From NCBI RefSeq assembly GCF_013170845.1, contig NZ_CP033367.1, forward strand, positions 3,659,001 through 3,723,000: a stretch of DNA of 64,000 nt. The letters are read 5' to 3'. The position numbers and the translations under genes were made by a program. Position 1 is the first letter of the stretch; every line of letters begins with the position of its first letter. The stretch comes from Mesorhizobium loti R88b (GTDB lineage Bacteria > Pseudomonadota > Alphaproteobacteria > Rhizobiales > Rhizobiaceae). The notes under the pieces were generated by a model, which was not told the DNA's origin, ran no database searches, and saw only the letters and a program-made list of their open reading frames with translations. Positions 35,451 through 43,907 of this stretch are shown one piece after another.

Positions 35451-37769
35451 TTGGCTGTCACCATCACCTCCCTCATTCTCTTCCTCATCGGCCTTGCGCT
35501 CGGCGCGGGTGGCATCTGGTTGGCCTCGCTGGGCGGCAGCTGGTACTACATGATTGTCGGTCTGGCTTTCCTGATCGCCGCCTGGCTGCTCTACCGGCGC
35601 CGCTCCACGGCACTCTGGCTCTACGCGGCGATCGTGCTGGGAACGCTGGCCTGGGCGGTGTGGGAAACCGGCTTCGACTGGTGGGAACTCGGGCCGCGCG
35701 GCGGCATCATCGTGCTGCTGGCTCTATGGCTGCTGACGCCGTGGGCGCGGCGCGGCCTCGCCGGTCCTGACGCTCGTGCGCCGCTGATCCTGGCCGTGCT
35801 GGCTTCGCTGGCTGTGGCCGGCTATTCGATGACCACGGACCCGAAGGACATTGCCGGCGCGCTCGACACCGACAAGGTGATCCCCAACGCCAATCTCGGC
35901 GGCGATGTGCCGGCGGGCGAATGGCACTATTACGGCCGCACCCAGTTCGGCCAGCGCTATTCGCCGCTCGACCAGATCACGCCGGACAATGTCGCCAACC
36001 TGCAGCCGGCCTGGACCTATCGCACCGGTGATGTGAAGGGGCCGGATGACATCGGCGAGACCACCTACCAGGTGACGCCGCTTAAAGTTGGCGACACGCT
36101 CTACATCTGCACACCGCACAATTTTGCCATCGCCGTGGATGCCGCGACCGGCAAGGAAAAATGGCGCTACGACCCCAAGATCAAGCTCGACAAGGATCGG
36201 CAGCACCAGACCTGCCGTGGCGTGGCCTATTATGCCGATGCCGCCGGCACCGCCGGCCAGCCCTGCGCGACCCGCGTCTATTTGCCGACCTCGGATGCGC
36301 GGCTGATCGCGCTCGATGCCGCCAACGGGCAGGTCTGCCCCGCCTTTGCCGAGGCCGGTACGCTGAATCTTTTGACCGGTATGCCCTATCCAAAATCGGG
36401 TTATTATTACTCGACTTCGGCGCCGCTGATCGCGGGCGGAAAAATCATCGTCGGCGGCGCGGTCAACGACAATTATTCGACGCAGGAGCCTTCCGGCGTC
36501 ATCCGCGCCTTTGATGCGGCCACTGGCAAGCTGGTGTGGAACTGGGATTCTGGCAATCCGGATCAGACGACGCCGCTGCCGGCCGGCCAAACCTATACCG
36601 CCAACTCGCCCAACATGTGGTCGACGCCGAGCGCCGATGAGAAGCTAGGCCTGCTCTACGTGCCGCTCGGCAACCAGACGCCGGACCAGCTCGGCGCCGG
36701 ACGCAGCGCCAATGTCGAGAAATTCTCGTCCTCGATCACCGCGCTCGACCTCAACACCGGGCAGTTGAAATGGGTGCGTCAGACCGTGCACCACGACCTC
36801 TGGGACATGGACGTGCCGGCGCAGCCGAGCCTGATCGACATCACCAAGGCCGACGGCACGATCGTGCCGGCGCTGGTCGGGCCGACCAAGCAGGGCGACC
36901 TCTATGTGCTCGACCGGCGCACCGGCGAGCCGGTGATCGCGGTCAAGGAAGTGCCGGCGCCCGGCGGTGCCATCGAGGGCGACAAGGCCTCGCCGACGCA
37001 GCCTTCGTCCGATCTCTCCTTCAACCCGAAGCCGCTGACCGATGCCGACATGTGGGGCATCACCATGTTCGACCAGCTGGCTTGCCGCATCGCCTTCCAC
37101 AAATTGCGCTATGAAGGCCGCTACACGCCGCCCTCGCCGCAGGGATCTCTGATCTATCCCGGCAATTTCGGCGTCTTCAACTGGGGTGGGGTGGCGGTCG
37201 ATCCTGTGCGGCAGGTGATGTTCGGCATGCCGACCTATCTGGCCTTCACGTCGAAACTCATTCCCCGCGCCGATGTGCCGGCGCCAGGCGACAACACCAA
37301 GGGCAGCGAACAGGGGCTGAACCGCAATGAGGGCGCGCCCTATGCGGTGGTGATGGGGCCGTTCCTGTCGCCGCTCGGCATTCCCTGCCAGGCGCCGCCC
37401 TGGGGCTATGTCGCCGGCGTGGATCTCAGGACCGGCACGATCGCCTACAAGCATCGCAACGGCACCATCTACGACATGACACCGCTGCCGCTGCCGCTGA
37501 AGGTCGGGGTGCCCGGCATTGGCGGGCCGATGATCACCGCCGGCGGCGTCGCCTTCCTTGGTGCGGCGGTCGACGACTATCTGCGCGCCTACGACCTGAC
37601 ATCAGGCAAGCAGCTCTGGCAGGCGCGGTTGCCGGCTGGCGGACAATCGACGCCGATGACCTACACGGTCGCCGACGGGCGCCAGTTCGTGGTCATCGTT
37701 GCCGGCGGCCATGGCTCGGTCGGCACCAAGCCGGGCGACTATGTGATGGCTTACGCGCTGCCGAAGTAG
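35451..37769 (+). CDS. gcd: Membrane-bound PQQ-dependent glucose/quinate dehydrogenase
   Basis: This 772-residue quinoprotein oxidises an aldose or quinate/shikimate in the periplasm and passes electrons to ubiquinone. Five N-terminal transmembrane helices (residues about 5-125) anchor an eight-bladed PQQ propeller that begins near WHYYGRTQFGQRYSPL. Conserved parts include HHDLWDMDVPAQPSL with the PQQ-proximal residues and DRRTGEPV. AAGGAG lies 7 bases before the TTG at 35451, which is preferred; ATG 35409 has weaker support. PQQ biosynthesis genes are not in this window. In rhizobia such enzymes release gluconic acid and help solubilise phosphate. Confidence 0.9.
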   Translation: MAVTITSLILFLIGLALGAGGIWLASLGGSWYYMIVGLAFLIAAWLLYRRRSTALWLYAAIVLGTLAWAVWETGFDWWELGPRGGIIVLLALWLLTPWARRGLAGPDARAPLILAVLASLAVAGYSMTTDPKDIAGALDTDKVIPNANLGGDVPAGEWHYYGRTQFGQRYSPLDQITPDNVANLQPAWTYRTGDVKGPDDIGETTYQVTPLKVGDTLYICTPHNFAIAVDAATGKEKWRYDPKIKLDKDRQHQTCRGVAYYADAAGTAGQPCATRVYLPTSDARLIALDAANGQVCPAFAEAGTLNLLTGMPYPKSGYYYSTSAPLIAGGKIIVGGAVNDNYSTQEPSGVIRAFDAATGKLVWNWDSGNPDQTTPLPAGQTYTANSPNMWSTPSADEKLGLLYVPLGNQTPDQLGAGRSANVEKFSSSITALDLNTGQLKWVRQTVHHDLWDMDVPAQPSLIDITKADGTIVPALVGPTKQGDLYVLDRRTGEPVIAVKEVPAPGGAIEGDKASPTQPSSDLSFNPKPLTDADMWGITMFDQLACRIAFHKLRYEGRYTPPSPQGSLIYPGNFGVFNWGGVAVDPVRQVMFGMPTYLAFTSKLIPRADVPAPGDNTKGSEQGLNRNEGAPYAVVMGPFLSPLGIPCQAPPWGYVAGVDLRTGTIAYKHRNGTIYDMTPLPLPLKVGVPGIGGPMITAGGVAFLGAAVDDYLRAYDLTSGKQLWQARLPAGGQSTPMTYTVADGRQFVVIVAGGHGSVGTKPGDYVMAYALPK

Positions 37770-37806
37770 AGGAGGCGCTGCCTGGAATCAGGCTTGGCGA
37801 ATGACG

Positions 37807-38244
37807 TCAGCCCAGTCCGAGGTGGCTCTTCAGGCTGGGCACCTGGCCGAGCACCTGGTTGGTCAGATCCGGACCGGCCGCGGCTTGGGCTTGCTGAACC
37901 AGTGTCTGACCAGCCTTCTCGATCTGCGCCAGGTCGAGGCCGGATGCCTTCAGCGCGGCGAGGCCGTTGACCAGCGCGCCGGCCTTTTCGCCGAGAACGC
38001 CGCCAAGCGCGCCCTGAAGCGACGACAGGAAGCCGCCACCGCCGCCGGCAGGGGCGGCGGCCATGACGTCATATTTCTGCGCCAGCGCATCGGCGCCCGG
38101 AATCTTGGCGAAGAAGGCTGAGGCGCTGGTGCCGTCGGCTTCATGTTCGAGCACCGAGAAAATGGTGCCGACGACTTTTTCGGTCGTGGCCTGATCGAGG
38201 CCGGCCTTCTGCGAGACGGTGTTTACGATGTCCTGTACGTCCAT
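37807..38244 (-). CDS. DUF2267/DUF937-like small protein
   Basis: This 145-residue protein has a helical N-terminal half (VNTVSQKAGLDQATTEKVVG, typical of DUF2267-like regulators of unknown role), a Gly-rich middle (GGGGGFLSSLQGALGGVLG) and an Ala/Gln-rich C-terminus. It is predicted to be soluble. Its molecular function is unknown. It lies convergent to the glucose dehydrogenase gene, with a short GCCTG/CAGGC hairpin between the stops. Confidence 0.65.
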   Translation of the reverse strand: MDVQDIVNTVSQKAGLDQATTEKVVGTIFSVLEHEADGTSASAFFAKIPGADALAQKYDVMAAAPAGGGGGFLSSLQGALGGVLGEKAGALVNGLAALKASGLDLAQIEKAGQTLVQQAQAAAGPDLTNQVLGQVPSLKSHLGLG

Positions 38245-38253
38245 GACTTCACC

Positions 38254-38424
38254 TCAACCCTGGGTTTTCGTGTTTGCCGGATGGCGCTGCTGGCTGGTAG
38301 CCTGGCGGCTGGGAACCTTGACCATGGACTTTCGGCTCGCCGCGACAACGGTTGCGCGCATCACCGCAATCGCGGCTGCGGCAACCATGAAGGCGGTTGC
38401 CAGGATCGGCGAGGTCATGGTCAT
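38254..38424 (-). CDS. Small single-helix membrane peptide, tentative
   Basis: A 56-codon frame encodes one hydrophobic helix (ILATAFMVAAAAIAVMRATV) followed by a basic tail. AAAGGA lies 6 bases before the ATG. It lies just upstream of the DUF2267-like gene on the same strand and may be co-transcribed. It has no recognised family, and the evidence is only the ribosome binding site, the helix and the context. Confidence 0.35.
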   Translation of the reverse strand: MTMTSPILATAFMVAAAAIAVMRATVVAASRKSMVKVPSRQATSQQRHPANTKTQG

Positions 38425-38684
38425 CAGTTTTCCTTTCAGATCGGGCCCTTCAGGACCGTGGCCGCGCCATGGGGCGACCGGACATCCAGTTTCTCCCACT
38501 ATTGTGGCAGCGCCATCAAGATTTATCACCGATGACCAAATTGTGATGATCACTGCTTTCGCTCGCACACCGCTGCGTGAACCGCGAGCGTCACCGGCCT
38601 CTGACTGGACGATGCGGGGCTCGCCCCTATCTTGCGAGCGGGCAAGGATACAGAAGTCGAGATACCGAGATCGAGGAGTGCGCC

Positions 38685-39572
38685 ATGTCGAAATCCATTG
38701 AAAAGCCTGTCATCACCCAGGCAATGATCGACGCCTATGACGAATACACGCATCTGACGCTCGATCGTCGCCGCTTCATGGAACAATTGACCAGGCTTGC
38801 CGGAACCGGTGCTGCGGCGGCCGCGATCGCGCCAATGCTGGCGGCGAATTCCGCCCAGGCGGCGATCGTCGCCGAAACCGATGCCCGCGTGAAAGGCGAG
38901 GACATCACCTATCCCGGCGGCAGCGGCGAGATGAAGGGCTATCTGGTCAAGCCGGCAAACCAGGCCGGCAAGCTCGGTACCGTCATCGTCATCCATGAAA
39001 ACCGGGGGCTCAACCCGCATATCCGCGACGTTGCCCGGCGTGTGGCGCTGGAGGGTTTCGTGGCGCTTGCGCCGGACTTCCTGTCGCCGCTCGGCGGCAC
39101 GCCCGCCGATGAGGACAAGGCGCGCGACATGTTCACCAAGCTGGACCCGGCGCAGACGGTCGCCAACGGCGTGGCGACCGTCGCATTCCTCAGAGGTGCC
39201 AAGGACGGCAACGGCAAGGTCGGCGCCATCGGCTTCTGCTGGGGCGGCGGCACGGCCAATATGCTGGCCGTCAACGCGCCCGATCTCGCCGCCAGCGTCG
39301 CCTATTACGGCATGCAGCCAAAGGGCGCCGATGTGTCGAAGATCAGGGCCGCATTGCTGCTGCACTATGCCGGGTTGGACGATCGCACCAACGCCGGAAT
39401 CGATGCCTTCAAGAAGGAACTCGACGCCGACCATGTCGAATACACCGTCTACATCTACGAAGGCGCCAACCATGCCTTCAACAATGATACCTCGGCGGCG
39501 CGCTACGACAAGAAGGCGGCCGATCTCGCCTGGGGCAGGACGATCGCTTTCCTGAAGGACAAGCTGAAATAG
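38685..39572 (+). CDS. Dienelactone hydrolase family protein, Tat-exported
   Basis: This 295-residue alpha/beta hydrolase of the dienelactone hydrolase family has a Tat-type N-region (LDRRRFMEQLTRLAG), with a hydrophobic stretch ending in NSAQA. The catalytic nucleophile is Cys in GFCWGGG, with the expected Asp in the DDRTNAG region and His in ANHAFNND. Export is inferred from the twin-arginine motif. GAGGAG precedes ATG 38685. Its substrate is unknown; the family usually hydrolyses cyclic esters. It is convergent with the response-regulator gene, only 4 bases apart. Confidence 0.88.
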   Translation: MSKSIEKPVITQAMIDAYDEYTHLTLDRRRFMEQLTRLAGTGAAAAAIAPMLAANSAQAAIVAETDARVKGEDITYPGGSGEMKGYLVKPANQAGKLGTVIVIHENRGLNPHIRDVARRVALEGFVALAPDFLSPLGGTPADEDKARDMFTKLDPAQTVANGVATVAFLRGAKDGNGKVGAIGFCWGGGTANMLAVNAPDLAASVAYYGMQPKGADVSKIRAALLLHYAGLDDRTNAGIDAFKKELDADHVEYTVYIYEGANHAFNNDTSAARYDKKAADLAWGRTIAFLKDKLK

Positions 39573-39576
39573 GTTG

Positions 39577-40026
39577 TCAGGCGACCGAGGGCGCCCAGAC
39601 GGCCTCGAAAGCCGGCGACAGGGTGAAGCCGGCCGGCCGCGTGGAAACGGGCGGCGGGCGGCGCACGCCTTCCTGCAGGTACCGCAACGCCGATGTCAGC
39701 CCGTTCATCGTGTAGGGCTTGGCGATGACGCCGATCGCACCGGCGAAATGATCGGGAATGCGCTTCGGGTTGGCGGTCATGAACACCACCACCGAACTCT
39801 TCTTCTGGCCGATATATTCGGCCACCTCGACGCCAGTCGGGCCATCGGTGAGGTGGATGTCGACAAAGGCGATGTCGGCATCGGTGGACTCAACCATGCT
39901 TTTCGCCTCAGACGAGGACGTCGCCCAGCCGACGACGCTGTGGCCAGCCTCTTCCACCAGGCTCTCCAGTTCCATGGCCAGCAGCGCTTCGTCCTCGATG
40001 ATCAGGACCTTGAGCGGTTCAATCAT
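39577..40026 (-). CDS. Single-domain response regulator
   Basis: This 149-residue protein is a CheY-like receiver domain (acidic pocket Glu11/Asp12, phosphoacceptor Asp56 in FVDIHLTDG, Thr84, Lys103 in IAKPY) with a short C-terminal tail lacking a DNA-binding domain. ATG 40026 overlaps the stop of the upstream kinase gene by 4 bases, so it is the kinase's likely partner. It may act by protein-protein contact or as a phosphate sink, as in other light- or stress-signalling systems. Confidence 0.92.
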   Translation of the reverse strand: MIEPLKVLIIEDEALLAMELESLVEEAGHSVVGWATSSSEAKSMVESTDADIAFVDIHLTDGPTGVEVAEYIGQKKSSVVVFMTANPKRIPDHFAGAIGVIAKPYTMNGLTSALRYLQEGVRRPPPVSTRPAGFTLSPAFEAVWAPSVA

Positions 40027-41171
40027 GACACATTCCCTTTTTGCTGCGGTTCGTTCGGCATCGAGATCACGACCTTGGTTCCGGGGCCGGCGTCGTGCCA
40101 TTCGATATCGGCGTGCAACTGGCGGGCGAGCGACTTGATCAGCCGCATGCCGAAAGACGCATCGCCACTGGCATCAGCCATGCCGACCCCATCGTCGGAG
40201 ACCTCGATGTTGAAGTGGCCGTCAGGCTGGCTCATCTTAATGCCGATGCGCCCCGCGGTGGTCCCGTCGGGTCCTTCCTTGAAAGCGTGTTTCAAGGCAT
40301 TGGTGACGAGCTCATTGACCATCAGCGCGACCGGCGTCGCCTTTTCAGCTGAAATCACAATGGGTTCGAGGTCGAGTTTCGACTTGATCCCGGAGCGCCC
40401 CGATGCCGTCAGCAGATCGGTCACCAGGTCCTTGGCGAAATCCGAGACGTCGAACCGGCTGACATCCTTCGACTGGTAGAGCCGGCGATGCACGGTGCTC
40501 AGCGCCTCGATGCGCTCCAGCATGGTCTTCAGGGAACGTTTGGTTGCCTCGTCCTTTATGGAACGGCTCTGCATGATGATGAGCGACGAGATCATCTGCA
40601 GATTGTTTTTCACCCGATGATCGACCTCGTGCAGCAAGGTGGTCTGCGCCTCAAGGGCAGCTTCCAGTTCCGCGGTGCGTTCCTTCACCGCTTTCTCGAA
40701 ACGATCCTTGTCGGCGGTGATGCGATGCTCCGAGTGCTTGCGGTCCGAGACATCGAGCTGCGAGGCGAAAAAGAACTGCAACTCGCCTTTGTCGTTCGAG
40801 ACAGGGCTGATGTAGAGCGCATTCCAGAAGGTCGACCCGTCCTTGCGATAGTTCAGGATGTCGATGGCTACGTCGGTCTTGTCCGCGATCGCCGTGCGGA
40901 TCTCCGCAATGGCGTCCTTGTCGGTCTTCGGCCCCTGCAGGAAGCGGCAGTTCTTGCCAATGACTTCGTCACGACCATAGCCGGACAGCCGCAGGAAGGC
41001 GTCATTGGCAAAGACGATCGGGTTATCGGGCCGCCGGGGATCGGTGATGATCATCGACATGCGGGTGGCGCGGATGGCCGCCGCGAACGGGTCGCCCTTG
41101 CCGTGCTCGGCATGAAGGTCATCCGTCATGTGCCAAGCGTCGGCGGACTCCCTGGTCCGTTTCCAGTCCAT
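40023..41171 (-). CDS. LOV-domain histidine kinase (blue-light sensor)
   Basis: The sensor domain carries the LOV signature GKNCRFLQG with the photoactive Cys (residue 75 from ATG 41171), so it probably binds FMN and forms a cysteinyl adduct in blue light. A coiled linker (about residues 145-180) leads to an HWE/HisKA_2-type dimerisation domain with the phospho-His in HEVDHRVKNN (about 186), then an ATPase domain. The 382-residue length and order match bacterial LOV kinases. The start at 41171 has GGAG 6 bases upstream and lies downstream of a candidate general-stress promoter; a TTG at 41204 would overlap that promoter. The stop overlaps the response-regulator start. Confidence 0.93.
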   Translation of the reverse strand: MDWKRTRESADAWHMTDDLHAEHGKGDPFAAAIRATRMSMIITDPRRPDNPIVFANDAFLRLSGYGRDEVIGKNCRFLQGPKTDKDAIAEIRTAIADKTDVAIDILNYRKDGSTFWNALYISPVSNDKGELQFFFASQLDVSDRKHSEHRITADKDRFEKAVKERTAELEAALEAQTTLLHEVDHRVKNNLQMISSLIIMQSRSIKDEATKRSLKTMLERIEALSTVHRRLYQSKDVSRFDVSDFAKDLVTDLLTASGRSGIKSKLDLEPIVISAEKATPVALMVNELVTNALKHAFKEGPDGTTAGRIGIKMSQPDGHFNIEVSDDGVGMADASGDASFGMRLIKSLARQLHADIEWHDAGPGTKVVISMPNEPQQKGNVS

Positions 41172-41202
41172 GCTGTCACTCCAAGCTTTTTTCGTAGGGG
41201 AC

Positions 41203-41228
41203 AACGGATAAAGCGAGGAATTGGTTCA
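41203..41228 (-). promoter_or_regulatory. Candidate sigma-EcfG (general stress) promoter of the LOV kinase operon
   Basis: On the minus strand TGAAC is followed after 17 bases by CGTT. The alphaproteobacterial EcfG consensus is GGAAC with 16-17 bases to CGTT, so one base of the -35 differs. It lies about 32 bases upstream of ATG 41171, a sensible promoter position. Confidence 0.35.
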
Positions 41229-41315
41229 ATCCTGGACGTGTTGTCGCAGTTTGGCAGTGTCGGGAACCGACTCGGTGTTTCTGCAAGCGATTGATGATAA
41301 AGGTTTTCCTGGCGT

Positions 41316-42218
41316 CTAGGATGCCGATGCCGGCTTGTGGAAAGCGACGCCGGCGACCACCAGCGCGATCCCCAGGCAATCGCTGAGGCCTGGAATCTGG
41401 CGCAGCACGACGATACCGATCAGCGTTGCGGTGACCGGCAGCAGCGACAGCATCAGGGCGAAGCTCGAGCGCGGCAGCCGCGACATGGCAAGCTGGTCGC
41501 AGATGTAGGGAATGACCGAGGAGCAGATGCCGACGCCGACGGCGGCGAGCAACAATTGCGGTGCTGAGAAAGCCGGAAGCGCCTGTGCGAAGCCGATCGG
41601 TAGCACGACAATGAAGGCGATCGTCATGGCCGCGCCCAGCCCGGCTATGCCGCCACCCGCACTGGTGTGCGCGACGCGGTGGCCGAGCACGATGTAGCCG
41701 ACAAAGAGTGCACCGTTGAGGAAGGCCCAGAACAGCCCGACCGGATCGCTGGACCATTTGACGTCGATGAGCAGCAAGGTGCCGGTGACGGCCACGGCAA
41801 GAGCGGTGAGATTGCGCGGGCTCCTGAGCCCGATCACCGCGACGCCGATGGTGCCGACGAATTCGATTGCCGCCACCAGCGAGATCGGCAAGCGGTCGAG
41901 CGCCAGGTAGAACGAGCAATTCATCACCGCCAGGCAGGCGCCGAAGGCCAGCAAAAGCAGCCGTGTCGAGCGATCGGCGCCGGCAAAGGTTCGCCAGGGG
42001 CGGGTCAGCGGCGCGAAAATCAGCGCCGCGGTGGCGATGCGCAGCCACGCCATCCCGAGCACGCCGACATACGGGAACAGCAGCACGGCGAAAGCCGGAC
42101 CGAGATAGTGGAAGACAGCGCTGACGCCGAACCAGACATGCGGCGGCAGTTTTGTCGCCAGGCTGGCCGGGCCGCCAAGGGCAGGGCGGGCAGCGGGAGC
42201 TTGCGCTTGATCATCCAT
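41316..42218 (-). CDS. EamA/DMT family transporter
   Basis: This is a 300-residue drug/metabolite transporter. About ten transmembrane helices form two EamA repeats (first around residues 28-150, second around 165-290), similar to RhtA-type amino-acid exporters. The divergent Lrp-type regulator gene shares an 88-base intergenic region, so the transporter may export an amino acid under its control. ATG 42218 (MDDQAQA) is preferred over long upstream extensions. Confidence 0.9.
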   Translation of the reverse strand: MDDQAQAPAARPALGGPASLATKLPPHVWFGVSAVFHYLGPAFAVLLFPYVGVLGMAWLRIATAALIFAPLTRPWRTFAGADRSTRLLLLAFGACLAVMNCSFYLALDRLPISLVAAIEFVGTIGVAVIGLRSPRNLTALAVAVTGTLLLIDVKWSSDPVGLFWAFLNGALFVGYIVLGHRVAHTSAGGGIAGLGAAMTIAFIVVLPIGFAQALPAFSAPQLLLAAVGVGICSSVIPYICDQLAMSRLPRSSFALMLSLLPVTATLIGIVVLRQIPGLSDCLGIALVVAGVAFHKPASAS

Positions 42219-42230
42219 GGGATCAGTATC

Positions 42231-42271
42231 GCAGGCGATTTTGCCTGGATATATGGATGATGATCGCCTGT
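42231..42271. promoter_or_regulatory. Inverted repeat between divergent EamA and Lrp genes
   Basis: GCAGGCGAT (42231-42239) and ATCGCCTGT (42263-42271) are complementary in 8 of 9 positions, spaced by 23 bases. The location in an 88-base divergent intergenic region makes it a candidate binding site for the Lrp-type regulator. Confidence 0.5.
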
Positions 42272-42306
42272 AGGTCGATTTTCTTCCCGGAAGCAAGGAG
42301 TTCTCC

Positions 42307-42786
42307 ATGAAACGCCTTCGAACCGAAAATGTGGATCTCGACGTCGCGGATATGAAGATCCTGCGCCTGCTGGAAGAGGACGCTCGGATCAGCACAGCGG
42401 AGCTGGCGCGTTCGGTCGGCCTGTCGGCGCCGAGTGTCGCCGAGCGCATCAAGCGGCTGCAGGAGAACGGCGTGATCGAAGCCTATTCGGTCAGGATCAA
42501 TCCAGCGGCACTTGGCCTGAAGCTGTCGGCATGGCTGCGCATCCGGCCGGTGCCGGGGCAATTGGCAGTCGTCGCCGATATCATCCGCGAGCTGCCGGAG
42601 ATCGCGCAATGCGACCGGGTGACCGGCGAGGATTGCTTCATCGCGCTGGCGCATGTCGGGTCGGTGACCGAACTCGAACGGGTGATCGACCGGATCATTC
42701 CCTATGCGATGACCAACACGGCCATCATCCAGTCGTCACCGGTGGCGGCGCGCTCGCCGCTGGCAGCGATCAGGCGATCGCCTTGA
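42307..42786 (+). CDS. Lrp/AsnC family transcriptional regulator
   Basis: This 159-residue regulator has an N-terminal helix-turn-helix (DARISTAELARSVGLSAPSV, about residues 24-43) and a C-terminal RAM ligand-binding domain (VTGEDCFIALAHVGS). Lrp-type proteins form octamers and sense amino acids. It probably regulates itself and the divergent EamA exporter. AAGGAG lies close before the ATG. Confidence 0.92.
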   Translation: MKRLRTENVDLDVADMKILRLLEEDARISTAELARSVGLSAPSVAERIKRLQENGVIEAYSVRINPAALGLKLSAWLRIRPVPGQLAVVADIIRELPEIAQCDRVTGEDCFIALAHVGSVTELERVIDRIIPYAMTNTAIIQSSPVAARSPLAAIRRSP

Positions 42787-42823
42787 TTTGATTGGTTGCC
42801 TGATGTTTTCGCAGGCCGTCTCG

Positions 42824-43021
42824 TCAGGCGTGGCCGCGCTTCAGGCGGGCGCGTTTCAAAATGCTGCGCCAACGGATCATGTCGAACGGAATCGGTTCGT
42901 TGTTGTTGGCGATATGGAAGATCTCATTGTCGACGTTCTTGAGCGAACGCCAGAAATCATAGTCCGATATGCGCGGATCAGCGGCCAGCCTGTCCACCTC
43001 GACCTTGATGTCGGTTTTCAT
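42824..43021 (-). CDS. Small soluble protein of unknown function
   Basis: This 65-residue protein is rich in Asp, Arg and Ile, with no signal peptide and no recognised domain. GAGGGA lies 6 bases before the ATG, a convincing ribosome binding site. It is convergent with the Lrp-type gene. The 244 bases that follow toward the thioesterase gene (43022-43265) contain no gene; an AACCTTGGTAAGGTT palindrome sits near 43133-43147, within its likely upstream region. Confidence 0.55.
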   Translation of the reverse strand: MKTDIKVEVDRLAADPRISDYDFWRSLKNVDNEIFHIANNNEPIPFDMIRWRSILKRARLKRGHA

Positions 43022-43265
43022 GCACGTCCCTCGAACCGGCTTCGCCCCGCCGCCCGTATAGCAACCCTGTGCGGAGCGTTTTCGACCGCTCCGCTGAGTC
43101 GTTCAACGGCTCAAATGGCTTGTTCCCGTTAAAACCTTGGTAAGGTTAACGCGGGCGCGGGGCCGCTTCAAGCACTGGTGCAAGCCGATTCCAGGGTTTC
43201 GCAATTTTGGATTGCTGGTGTGGCTTTGAAGCCCGGTGGCCTGTTTCGGGAACGGTCAGCTCGAT

Positions 43266-43745
43266 CTATTTGCGTTTGATCCCGATCGAGCGGCCGGCGC
43301 GCTCCGGCATCGGCAGCACCGAATGGGCAGCGCGCATGGCTTCGATCTTGGCCAGCACATCGGCCGGGAAGGGCGCGACTTTCGGCCCGGACATGTCGAC
43401 ATGCAGCGACAGCGTCTCGGAGGTGGCGGCGAGCCAGCCATCGACATGGCGGATTTCCTGGTAGGCCCTGAGCCGCTTCTGGTCATGGTCGATAAGCTGG
43501 AACGAGACCGTGACCTTGTGGTCGAGATGTAGCTCCTGGACGTAACAGACATGGACCTCGGCGGTGTAGATGGTGAGGCGGCGGTCCTTCACATAGTCCA
43601 GCCCCATGCCCATCGCCTCGAAGGCCTCGTCCGAGCAGCGGTCGAACAGCACGTTGTAGTAGGCCATGTTGAGATGGCCGTTGTAGTCGATCCAGTCCTT
43701 TTCAATGTCCATAGGCCTGGAGACGAAGGGGGCGGGGATGGGCAT
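43266..43745 (-). CDS. Hotdog-fold acyl-CoA thioesterase
   Basis: This 159-residue protein matches hotdog thioesterases of the 4-hydroxybenzoyl-CoA type: DYNGHLNMAYYNVLFDR carries the conserved Asp and Asn/His environment, and DHKVTVSFQLIDHD follows. The close family includes carnitine-derived betainyl-CoA thioesterases, so a link to betaine/carnitine metabolism is possible but unproven. AAGGAAG precedes the ATG. The upstream side (43746-43850) includes a 46-bp family B palindrome. Confidence 0.88.
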   Translation of the reverse strand: MPIPAPFVSRPMDIEKDWIDYNGHLNMAYYNVLFDRCSDEAFEAMGMGLDYVKDRRLTIYTAEVHVCYVQELHLDHKVTVSFQLIDHDQKRLRAYQEIRHVDGWLAATSETLSLHVDMSGPKVAPFPADVLAKIEAMRAAHSVLPMPERAGRSIGIKRK

Positions 43746-43804
43746 CGAAACTTCCTTGTTCTGGTGCTGGACACGGCGTGGCCACTGAGACTTTTTTGTT
43801 CTGA

Positions 43805-43850
43805 CGCAATTCCGGACGGAAAACCGCTTCACACTTTTCCTGGAATTGCT
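43805..43850. repeat. 46-bp palindromic repeat, family B, copy 2
   Basis: It is identical to the copy at 20051-20096 over all 46 bases. It lies between the divergent thioesterase and FAD-oxidase genes, about 60 bases upstream of each start. Its perfect conservation against a diverged copy near 10994 suggests recent spread or conversion. Confidence 0.85.
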
Positions 43851-43907
43851 TTAGGCATTCATAATCGCAGAACAAGCATGGACGCTGGTCCATTCGCGGA
43901 GGAAATC

